NCBI RefSeq assembly: GCF_020379485.1
Contig: NC_063452.1
Span: 51,832,439-51,896,438, forward strand
Direction: 5' to 3'
Length of the DNA: 64,000 nt
Source: Brassica napus
Lineage: Eukaryota > Streptophyta > Magnoliopsida > Brassicales > Brassicaceae
Shown here: positions 34,501-43,567 of the stretch, in pieces
Layout of the letters: every line of letters starts with the position of its first letter
Numbering within the stretch: the first letter of the stretch is position 1
Notes under the pieces: model-generated
The model's input: only the letters and a program-made list of their open reading frames with translations
What the model was told of the DNA's origin: nothing
Databases searched by the model: none
Program-made: the position numbers and the translations under genes

Positions 34501-35289
34501 TACGGTATGATGGTTTCTTTCTTGTTGCGCAACAATGCAGGGACGAGTTGGTGATCCACGCAGGGACATACGCTGGGGCACTTCTAGTGGATGGACTTGG
34601 AGATGGTGTAATGCTAGAAGCACCTGATCAAGACTTCGAGTTTCTTAGGAACACTTCTTTCAACTTGTTACAAGGCTGCAGGATGCGTAACACCAAGACG
34701 GTATATATAAGCACAAACGAATCTCTATTATTCTCAAACCCTTCCTTAGAATGAAAAAGTAGTCACAGTGAATTGTTTGTTGCAGGAATACGTATCGTGC
34801 CCGTCTTGTGGAAGAACTCTGTTCGACTTGCAAGAAATCAGCGCTGAGATCAGAGAAAAGACTTCGCATTTGCCTGGCGTTTCGGTTAGTAAAAAAAAAC
34901 AAAACCTTTGTTTCTTTTTGTGTTTCAAGAAAATGTTTTCCTTTCTGGTTGTTGGATTGTGTAAACGAATGGAGTTTTGGAAAATGGTGCAGATTGCAAT
35001 AATGGGTTGCATTGTGAATGGACCTGGCGAAATGGCTGATGCTGATTTCGGTTATGTAGGCGGTTCTCCCGGGAAAATCGACCTTTACGTTGGAAAGGTG
35101 ACGACTACCTTTAGTCTCGAGCTTCTTGGTCTTTTGAAGTAGAATGTGTTTTTATATATACAGTTTTTAAATTTCTGTGGACAGACGGTGGTCAAGCGTG
35201 GGATTGCCATGTCGGAGGCAACTGATGCTCTGATCGGTCTGATCAAAGAACATGGTCGTTGGGTCGACCCACCGGTTGCTGATGAGTAG
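31553..35289 (+). CDS. HDS (ISPG): 4-hydroxy-3-methylbut-2-enyl diphosphate synthase (ferredoxin), plastid
   Basis: Nineteen exons, from 31553-31745 to 35185-35289, join without a break to 736 residues, close to the roughly 740 of plant HDS. The enzyme performs the penultimate step of the plastid MEP pathway, reductively opening methylerythritol cyclodiphosphate to HMBPP with electrons from ferredoxin. Visible features are a Ser/Arg-rich transit peptide; the TIM-barrel region from VPRQKYCES through [10 protein letters not shown] and ADIHFAP to [15 protein letters not shown]; the plant-specific middle insert ([20 protein letters not shown] onward); and the C-terminal iron-sulphur domain with SCPSCGRT and GCIVNGPGE, supplying the three Cys and the Glu that hold the [4Fe-4S] cluster. 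Exon 2 begins after an AG at 31821-31822, restoring SPLL-VPRQ. The leader carries an intron. The 3' part is duplicated downstream (37945-38812). Confidence 0.95.
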
Positions 35290-35368
35290 ATTCATTGTTA
35301 GTTCCAATGGCAAAGATGGATAAATGGATCGTTATTTTCTGAAATTTGAGAGGGAAAGAAGAAGATAG

Positions 35369-35400
35369 TATGTGTATGTATGTATGTATGTATATACATA
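35369..35400. repeat. GTAT tetranucleotide microsatellite in the HDS 3' flank
   Basis: Repeated GTAT units. The downstream copy of this region carries the same microsatellite with a different length at about 38860-38890. Confidence 0.7.
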
Positions 35401-35881
35401 TACCTATTTGTTGTGTAATGCATCATATTAAACAGTGGCCAAATCTTCTCTAAGCTGATAGTAGTTCTGAGTTCAAATAATACAACACAAGCTAGTTGGC
35501 AGAAGTTGCTAGCTTTTTCTTTTGGCCTGTGATGGAAATAACAACAAAAAAATATAAATACAAATTATATAGTTGTTCACTAATAATAGCCATTCTCTTA
35601 CAATCGAAAAATAAACTACTATGACATGATTGATACAAGTGTCTGTGCAGTAAACAAACAAAAAAAATCAACTTATAAGAAACACAAAATCGCTTCTTTT
35701 ATTCTTCACTTTATTTGGAGAATCAAGTTATAAGAAACACAAAATCGCTTCTTTTATTCTTCACTTTATTAGGAGTTGGAACGTAAATAAATTAAGAACT
35801 TATTTGATCATGCTACTTTTGTCTTTTGCTAAAAAAAAAAAAAATTGATCATGGAGAGTTAAAGAATTAATAAGGATCGGA

Positions 35882-36045
35882 TTAATCAAAAAGGCAGCAG
35901 CAAACGGGACCAGTGGGTCTACCCAAGAGGCAGTGGCCGCCATAGAGGAGTCGGTGTTTCGATGGCAATGATTAATGAACGTCGCAGTCGCTGTCCTGTT
36001 TGCACGTTCCCCTCAAGCGGCACGGTCCGTCCAATACATCATTTC
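35882..36045 (-). pseudogene. Defensin-like gene, exon 2 only, disrupted copy
   Basis: The minus strand matches exon 2 of the intact gene at 39270-39430 (same LDGPCRLRGTC and SDCDVH pieces). It carries a 7-base insertion at 35971-35977 that creates a stop directly after CDVH and shifts the frame. There are more small deletions further on. Exon 1, with the signal peptide, is missing because homology ends at about 36105-36119, where a Copia LTR begins. It is therefore a dead partial duplicate. Confidence 0.8.
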
Positions 36046-36118
36046 CTGTTTTTTTTTATTCAGTTGAATTCAAGAAAATTGTATTAGGTTTGTGACCATG
36101 ACACAATACTATACAGTG

Positions 36119-37801
36119 TTGTTGTTATTAGTTAAATGATAAAACTTTTTGTAGAAACTCAAATCTTTTAGAAACACAAAGAGTTATAAAAACAAATTTT
36201 ATTATTAGTTTTAGAAACTATTCAAAACTAAATCTCTCAATATGTTTCTCTTAGATCATATGGAACACCTCTCCATTAGACCTATATTTATATGAAAGAC
36301 AATTTTCTTTAACATGTGGGATATGAATACCTAAATAGAAACTTTATTTTCCTATATCTAGGTTTTCTTATTGTGTTTATCTTAACATATTGAACATCTA
36401 ATAATATGTTAAGTTTCCACAAGGTTGGAATTATCCAACATTCACCCCCTTAATTCTAACTTGAATTAGGGAGATCAATTTCTTGAACTCCGATTAAGCT
36501 CCTCATTTGCTTGAACATAATCCTTGCTAATGGCTTGGTAAGGATGTCGGCCTTCTGCTCAACACCCAGCACATGCTCCACTTCGAGCTGCACGTTCTCC
36601 ACACACTCACGAATGAAGTGATACTTCTTGAGTACATGCTTACTCCTTCCATGGAAAATTGGATTCTTGGTTAGAGCAATGGCTGATTTGTTGTCGATCC
36701 TAAGCTTGACCTTCTCACCTTCTTTGCTTAGTATCTCATTCAACAGTTCCTTGATCCATATAGCTTGCTTCGCTGCTTCTGTTGCTGCCATGAACTCTGC
36801 TTCGCATGATCACAATGCAACCGGTTGCTGCTTCTGCGATGTCCAAGTGATCAGTGATGAACCGTAGTAGAATGCATGTCCTGACGTGCTCCTCTCGTCA
36901 TCGAGATAAATGTTTTGACTGCTCTCACTATAACCAACGACACTCTTTGACCCATCTCTCTTGAAAAACAGACCGAAGTTTGTTGTTCCTTTCACATACC
37001 GTAGTATGTGCTTGATGGCTTGTCTGTGAGAGTCTCTCGGATTGTGCATGTATCGGCTAAGAACACCTACTGCGTAACACATGTCGGGTCTTGTGTGAAG
37101 CAGATACCTCAAACATCCTATGATTCTTCTGAACTCGGTAGCATCTATCTCTCGTTCATCTTCAGCTTTTGAGATCTTCAAATTCGCCTCCATTGGAATT
37201 TGAGTTGTGTTGCACGCTTCCATCTTCATGTCACACATGATTCCTTGAGCATACCTTTCTTGTTTTTATTCTGATTCTGTTTGCTCCTTGAATCACCTCT
37301 ATGCCAAGGTAGTACGTTAGTTTACCTAGATCTGACATCTTGAACTTCTTAGACATCTCCTCCTTGAATTGCCTAATCACCTTAAGCGAATTTCCTGTCA
37401 CAAATAGATCATCAATGTATATGGCTATGATCAAGACGTCTCCTCCTTCCGTCTTGTGGTATACTGATGGTTCCTTTGTGCACTTATCAAATATCATCTC
37501 CTTGAGAACCTGATCGAGTTTCACATTCCATGCCCTGGGTACCTGGCGTAACCCATACAAAGCATTGTTTAACACATACACTCGATCCTCTTCTCCTTTC
37601 TTTTCGAAACCTTCGGGTTGAGTTACATACACTAACTCCTTTAGATCTCCATTCAAGAAAGCAGTCTTCACGTCCATGTGATGTATCTCCCAACTGTTCG
37701 TTGCTGCGAGGGCTATTAAGAGCCGAATAGTTTCAATTCTTGCCACTGGTGCAAACACTTCATCGAAATCTATTCATTCTCTTTGTACATAGTCTTTTGC
37801 C
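36119..37801 (-). mobile_element. Ty1/Copia retrotransposon, 5'-truncated, with 3' LTR
   Basis: On the minus strand the pieces run in order. Reverse transcriptase: FAPVARIETIRLLIALAATN, then MDVKTAFLNGDL, LYGLRQVPRAW and the YIDDLFVTG catalytic box (37231-37800). The connection and RNase H region: RRIIGCLRYL, then TRPDMCYAVG and STSGHAFYYG (36810-37238), and TEAAKQAIWIKELL to the end (36456-36791). A purine tract AAGGGGGTGAA (36441-36452) and an LTR of about 320 bp starting TGTTGG (36440 down to about 36119) follow. Gag, protease and integrase are missing. The frame is broken: TGA near 37780, a shift near 37240 and TGA near 36800. It is a dead element, cut at 37801 by a Gypsy LTR start. Confidence 0.85.
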
Positions 37802-37944
37802 TGATATCTTGCATATTTACATGTTTTAGCCTTCATATCTTGTACATTTTGATCATATAGATTAGGAATTAGGCATCTTTAGAGTCCATATTGCATGCAT
37901 TGTCCTTATTAGGTGTTGAAGAGTACTATGGAGTGATTGGAAAC
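37802..37944 (+). mobile_element. Gypsy LTR 5' fragment
   Basis: Begins TGATATCTTGCATATTTACA and follows, base for base with scattered differences, the LTR start found at 23072 (minus strand), including TTTTGATCATATAGA. It stops at 37944, where HDS-derived sequence starts. It lies between the Copia reverse transcriptase and the duplicated HDS piece. Confidence 0.75.
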
Positions 37945-38812
37945 AGGGATTCACAGGTAAGATAGCGACTGAAACCCTCTCCTCAGAACTTTGATATACG
38001 GTATGATGGTTTCTTTCTTGTTGCGCAACAATGCAGGGACGAGTTGGTGATCCACGCAGGGACATACGCTGGGGCACTTCTAGTGGATGGACTTGGAGAT
38101 GGTGTAATGCTAGAAGCACCTGATCAAGACTTCGAGTTTCTTAGGAACACTTCTTTCAACTTGTTACAAGGCTGCAGGATGCGTAACACCAAGACGGTAT
38201 ATATAAGCACAAACGAATCTCTATTATTCTCAAACCCTTCCTTAGAATGAAAAAGTAGTCACAGTGAATTGTTTGTTGCAGGAATACGTATCGTGCCCGT
38301 CTTGTGGAAGAACTCTGTTCGACTTGCAAGAAATCAGCGCTGAGATCAGAGAAAAGACTTCGCATTTGCCTGGCGTTTCGGTTAGTAAAAAAAACAAAAC
38401 CTTTGTTTCTTTTTGTGTTTCAAGAAAATGTTTTTCTTTCTGGTTGTTGGATTGTGTAAACGAATGGAGTTTTGGAAAATGGTGCAGATTGCAATAATGG
38501 GTTGCATTGTGAATGGACCTGGCGAAATGGCTGATGCTGATTTCGGTTATGTAGGCGGTTCTCCCGGGAAAATCGACCTTTACGTTGGAAAGGTGGCACC
38601 TTTACTACTCTCGAGTTTCCTGATCTTTTGAAGTGAGTGTGTTTATGTATTCAAGTTTTAAATTTTGTGGACAGACGGTGGTGAAGCGTGGGATTGCCAT
38701 GTCGGAGGCAACTGATGCTCTGATCGGTCTGATCAAAGAACATGATCGTTGGGTCGACCCGCCGTGGCTGATGAGTAGATTCAGTGTTAGTGCCAATGGC
38801 AAAGATGGATAA
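37945..38812 (+). pseudogene. Partial duplicate of HDS (last four exons)
   Basis: Sequence from AACAGGGATTCACAG onward repeats the true gene from about 34457. Exon copies are 38037-38196, 38282-38380, 38488-38592 and 38675 onward, and keep the SCPSCGRT and GCIVNGPGE iron-sulphur motifs. In the last exon a single-base loss after DP-P changes the normal ending into a frame that reads WLMSRFSVSANGKDG before TAA at 38810-38812. There is no promoter, transit peptide or barrel, so it cannot make an enzyme. Coding exons are otherwise very similar to the source, so the duplication is fairly recent. Confidence 0.88.
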
Positions 38813-39269
38813 ATGGATTATTATTTTCTGAAAACTTGAGAGATAGAGAAGAAGATAATATATGTATGTATGTATGTATATATACATATACCTATTTGTT
38901 GTCTATTGCATCATATTCAACAATGGCCAAATCTCTCAACTGATGGTAGTTCTGAGGTTTAAATAATACAGCACAAGCAAGTTAGCAGAAGTTGCTATCT
39001 TTGCAGAAGAAATGATATTTTTCTTTTGGCCTAGATGAATTAAGAACAAAAACAAAACTTTTAAGAAAATATAAATAAATTATATAAATGTTCACTAATA
39101 ATAGCCATTTTCTTACAATTAAAAAAAAAGACTATCATGACATGATGATACAAGTGTCTATTAGTCTATGTGGTAAAGAAAGAAAAAAAAATTATAAGAA
39201 ACACTATATCGCTTCTTTTATTCTTCGCTTTATTGATCATGAAGAGTGAAAGAATTAAAAAGGATCGGA

Positions 39270-39640
39270 TTAATCAAAAAGGCAGCAGCAAACGGGACCA
39301 GAGGGTCTAGCCAAGAGGCAGTGGCCGCCCATGGCTGGAGGGTCGGTGCTACGATGGCAATGAACGTCGCAGTCGCTGTCCTGTTTGCACGTTCCTCTCA
39401 AGCGGCACGGTCCGTCCAGTATATCCTTTTCTGTTTTTTTTTTTCAGTTGAATTCAAGGAAATTGTATTAGGTTTGTGACCATGACACATATAATACATG
39501 GTGTAGCAACAAAAATGAACATCTTTGAAGGTAAACCTAATAAAGATTAATGGGAACGGTTAGACACCTTGAGATTGGGCAGAAATAACGAGCGAGAAGA
39601 TCACGAGAAGGGCAACAAGTTGAAATCTTGATGACGCCAT
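39270..39640 (-). CDS. Defensin-like (DEFL) secreted cysteine-rich peptide
   Basis: Two exons, 39568-39640 and 39270-39430, with a 137-base intron in phase 1, encode 77 residues. Exon 1 is a classic signal peptide (MASSRFQLVALLVIFSLVIS, then AQSQ). Exon 2 gives the mature peptide, with eight cysteines at GPC, GTC, SDC, VHC, GHC and the C-terminal VCCC, enough for four disulphides. The split between signal peptide and mature part is the usual gene layout of plant defensin-like families. The position next to HDS matches a DEFL gene that I recall at At5g60615. Members of the class act as antimicrobial or cell-signalling peptides; the role of this one is unknown. The acceptor (AAACAG, after an A-rich stretch) is weakly pyrimidine-tracted but gives the correct phase. 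A broken copy lies at 35882-36045. Confidence 0.82.
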
Positions 39641-39699
39641 TTTTTTTGCAGTTTGTTTTCTTTTGTAGTAAGTGCAAGATATTCAACTCGAATTCTTGT

Positions 39700-40110
39700 G
39701 TTTGGAAAATTATGATCGACTTTTGTGGTTTTATATCCTGTTGTTAGTTTTAAAGATAGTAAATTTTCACTTTTTTCTTTTTTGCTATTTTCAAAAATAG
39801 TCAAGATAATTTATGGTTAATGTCGCAGTAAACAAAAATTAATCTCCTCAAAATAGAACTAGCTTTCGTTTTCTTACATCTAAATTTAGTGAGAATGAGA
39901 ACGAATGGATGGTAGAAAGAGTAACTTTAATTTACTCAAGTCAAATTCTTTTAGCTTTCATTTTCCTGGAAAATTATACAAAATATGAATATTTTAATCG
40001 TAAGATATATTTGAGGGCAGAGCTTGCTGGCCCTTGCTAGTAGCAAATGAAGCAACTGCTTCCGGCCACCAATTTATTAACTATATAACCGGCCACCAAA
40101 TTCCTAAAAT
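39700..40110. other. Intergenic DNA, promoter side of the defensin-like gene
   Basis: AT-rich, with no open frame of coding character. It contains a repeated GGCCACCAA word near 40053-40100 that precedes the SINE-like sequence. Confidence 0.4.
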
Positions 40111-40111
40111 T

Positions 40112-40200
40112 GTTGATGGCCTAGTGTTTGGTTGTGCATTCTTGCTTTGTGGGAGGCTGGGTTCGAATATCCATCGTGTACATAATTTTTTTTTTAATTT
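40112..40200 (+). mobile_element. SINE-like tRNA-derived head
   Basis: ATGGCCTAGTGTTTGG resembles a polymerase III A box, and GGTTCGAATATCC, about 45 bases later, resembles a B box. A T-rich run follows. The tRNA fold is not complete, so a SINE remnant is more likely than a tRNA gene. Confidence 0.45.
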
Positions 40201-40689
40201 TACTTAATCCCTAAAATCACATTTGACAGTATCTGATTACACGTTACACGCTAATCACTATTGTATTCTCTTCTAATAATTTGTTAATGTTTATATATAA
40301 TGTACAAGTTCTATACTCTACAATATACTATTAAACGCAATTAAATCATCTTCAATAAAGTAAAGACCAAACGTAATTTTGTTGACACTTGATGTTTTGT
40401 AAACAATACCAATGTCAAGTGTTTGTGTGGCCTTTGGTTCAGTTTGATCGCATTCAAGTCTTGAAGACCTGCAAAAGGATTCCATCACATTGGCGCTTCT
40501 GCCTGTTTATCTGACCCTGAGGAGAAAGATCACTTCTGTGGAGGGTCCTTTTGCACTTATTATTCTCCATCGTAATTCTCTTTCTCTGCTTATTTATTTC
40601 TTGCTTAGAAATAGAATTGTGCTTCCTCTGAAACTTCATGAAATGCCTTTAAAGTTTACATGTTCTGATTTGTCTCCTTTTTATGGTGT

Positions 40690-40812
40690 TTCTTAGTGCT
40701 CAGGCAAGTAACGAGAACTTACCACACAATATTATCAAGCAGCTCGCTAAGGAACCGAACTACCGAAGAGTCTTGACGAATTACCTTCATGTGGCATCTA
40801 GGCTGTGGTAAG
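40690..40812 (+). other. Orphan exon of unknown gene
   Basis: After a good acceptor (TTTCTTAG, ending at 40697) a frame reads AQASNENLPHNIIKQLAKEP, then NYRRVLTNYLHVASRLW and TAA. It looks like a genuine terminal exon, rich in charged and hydrophobic residues, but I do not recognise the family. Upstream, 40440-40640 may hold another exon piece. It probably belongs to a gene remnant. Confidence 0.35.
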
Positions 40813-40847
40813 TGAATAGGATTTCTCTCAAATTACGGCATAAAATG

Positions 40848-41101
40848 ATACTCTCTCCGTTTTATATTAAGTGTTACTTAGACACATTTCATGCAGATTA
40901 AAAGATAATAAAATATACTAATATATTCTTTTATATTACATAATTATTAAAATGAAAATGGTTTAACTAAATATCTATTGATTATTTAAAAGACTAAAAA
41001 AAATTAATAAGAAAATTTGCATTGAAAATGTAAAATGACACTTATTTTGAAACAAAATAAAAAAACTAAAATGACATTTTTTAATGAAACAAAAGAAATA
41101 T
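40848..41101. mobile_element. MITE with CTCTCTCCGTTTTATATTAAG-type end
   Basis: The left end resembles the CTCCCTCCGTTT-type end common in plant MITEs. The right end, read in reverse (ATTTCTTTTGTTTCATTAAA), is an imperfect match. It interrupts a sequence that continues uninterrupted at about 42085-42170 in a neighbouring duplicate, which supports insertion. Confidence 0.5.
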
Positions 41102-41838
41102 AAAGTAAGATGACATACTACCTTGATTGAATACAGTTGGGAATCCATCTTATGTACATGAATAGAGTTGAAATCTGAGAGAATGGACTTTATCTAACTT
41201 TATTAGTCTTGGAAATCACAAAACAATGCATGAATGAGAAAGAAAGTTCTTGCAATAAGCATTTATAGCCTGTAAGAGAGATAAGCTTTCCATACAATTT
41301 TTTTTTTCGTCAGTTTATTTGGACATCAAATAAATCACTTGATTTTGATTCTATTTGGATTTCTAATTTTATAAAAATAGATTAGACATGTTAGCTAGAA
41401 TCATGAGTTGATTTTTGAATGTCTTCTATGTCTAAAACTTCATAAATCAACTTAAAATCACATCATTTCTTAATTTGTTAAAAGACATATGGAGTAGTAT
41501 TTAGTAAAAGCCATAAACAAACGTAAATCTATAAACAAAAGAAACAGATGAATGATCTTTTTTTTTTCTTTTCTTTTATGTCTCTTCAATTTTTTTTCCA
41601 AGCTGTATTAACAGTTGAACAAGACGCCGTCTCTTCCTAACCATACGACAAAAAAACAAAAGAGACAGTTTCTCTCCGTGCCCTCAAACGTATCATATCT
41701 CCTTCTTTGTAAGTCCCAACACACTTGTAACAACACAGGAAATTCCAGCAAAAGAAAAAAAAACAAATCTCTTTCTTTTTGGCTTCTGCTTTGTTCTTTT
41801 TTGTGCTGTGTGTATATAACTATAGATTTGACTTCGTG

Positions 41839-42036
41839 ATGTTTGAAGAAAAGAAGAAGTTCATGGACGATTTTGAGTTTTTACCTGATGATGATTTGAG
41901 AGGACGAACTACTTCGTCCACTGACATTCATCATCTCCCTGATTTGGGGCTTCGGAGTGATTCCTCCGACTTCTGCCTCCTTGACGTCGATTTCAAACCC
42001 ATTAGCGAACCAACAGTCTCTCAGAAACCTTCTTGA
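41839..42036 (+). pseudogene. Truncated 5' copy of the PUF gene
   Basis: The open frame MFEEKKKFMDDFEFLPDDDL continues in register with the intact gene's start at 43568 for about 30 codons, then diverges and stops at 42036. The 5' leader is also duplicated (about 41580-41838 against 43330-43567). Weak homology continues to about 42080. None of the RNA-binding repeats is present. Confidence 0.8.
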
Positions 42037-42099
42037 GCTGAATACATTTGATCTTGGTTTGTGTCAGAATCTCAGTAAACTGGATAGGATTTCTCTCAA

Positions 42100-43320
42100 A
42101 TTACAATGTAAAATGATATAAAGTAAGATGGTATTCTACCTTGATGGAGTTCAGTTGGGACTCCATATGCGAATGGACTTTTATCTTATGTACAGTTTTT
42201 CTATTTTGTTGATACACTCATTGTTATTTGATATGCAATGTACTCGCGGCTGTTTCATATGGCATTACTTCAGTGACAATGGTTTATCAACAAAGCTGGG
42301 AAAAATTAAATTAAATCACTCAGAAACTGTATGAAAAGAGAAAACATAGAAAATTAACGTCAAAGTCAACAAGACAATTAACAGAGATATCTTTCTATCA
42401 ACAAAAATATTGTATGATATACAATCCGGACGTAGGGCAAATAACTTACTCCATTTTTAAATAGTTGATGCTTCAGAGAATATTTATGTTTCAGATTAGA
42501 TGACGATTTAAATTCTTAAAGTAAAATTTAATAACAATTTATGTTATATAATCAATGATATTAGAAATGGTACTCCAATCCAAGTTTTTCTTCGCAATCT
42601 AGTCCTCAAATAAAAAATGACTCAATTTTTTTTTGTATTGAATGATAAATATACTCTTACACCGTATGATTAACTAATCATATACTTTGAGTTTAAAGTT
42701 ACAGATGATGCTTTAGGGTTGGGTTTAAATTTTTTTAAAATAGAAAATAAATATTGAAAATTTAAAAATAAAATTTTAAAAATAGTTTCAAAAAGTATTT
42801 TCGAATTTTAAAAAGGAAATTTGAGAAAAAAAATTGGAAAAAAAAGAATTCGAAATTCTTTTATAAAAATGTTTGAATTTGAAAATATATAACCCGAAAT
42901 TATAAAAAAGATTATTTTTGTATTTTATTTAATAGATTATTTATATTTATATATATCAATGGATAGAAAGGTCTTTTGTCTATTTAGGAAAACTTATTTT
43001 GATTATTTTTTCTTTTAATTTTTTTTTGTGACAAAAACTTAACATGATTGTTTTAGAGATTTTCCTCTTTTATGTAGTCTATTTAGTATTGGTCAAATTT
43101 TGAGTAGATGTAATGATTTTTTCTCCTTTGAAAAAGAGTAGATATAATGATGTTTTTTTTAGAAAACTTAAAAAATTAAATGTTTTCTTAATCTGTGTGC
43201 ATATTTGTAAAACAACATTTATCAAAAACACAGTAGGAATGATATATAGTAAAATTCATAAACAAATTTAAATATATAAACAAAAGAAACGGATGAATGA
43301 TCTTTTCCTTTTAAAAATAT
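42100..43320. other. AT-rich intergenic DNA between the PUF copies
   Basis: The first 100 bases repeat the sequence flanking the MITE at 40848-41101. The rest is AT-rich, with long A and T runs and no coding frame. Confidence 0.45.
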
Positions 43321-43567
43321 ATATTTAGTTTTCTTTTATCACTCTTCAACTTTTTTCTTCCAAACGCAGTAACAGTTGTAGAAGAAGACGCCGTCTCTCT
43401 CTTACACCATAAGAAAAAACAAAAGAGACAGACTTCTCTCCGTACCCTCAAAACACATTTTAGCACAGAAAATTCCAGCAAAAGAAAAAAAAAACAAATC
43501 TCTTTCTTTTTGGCTTCTGCTTTAATTTGTTCTTTTTGCTATCTTCTTACATATAACTAAAGATTTG

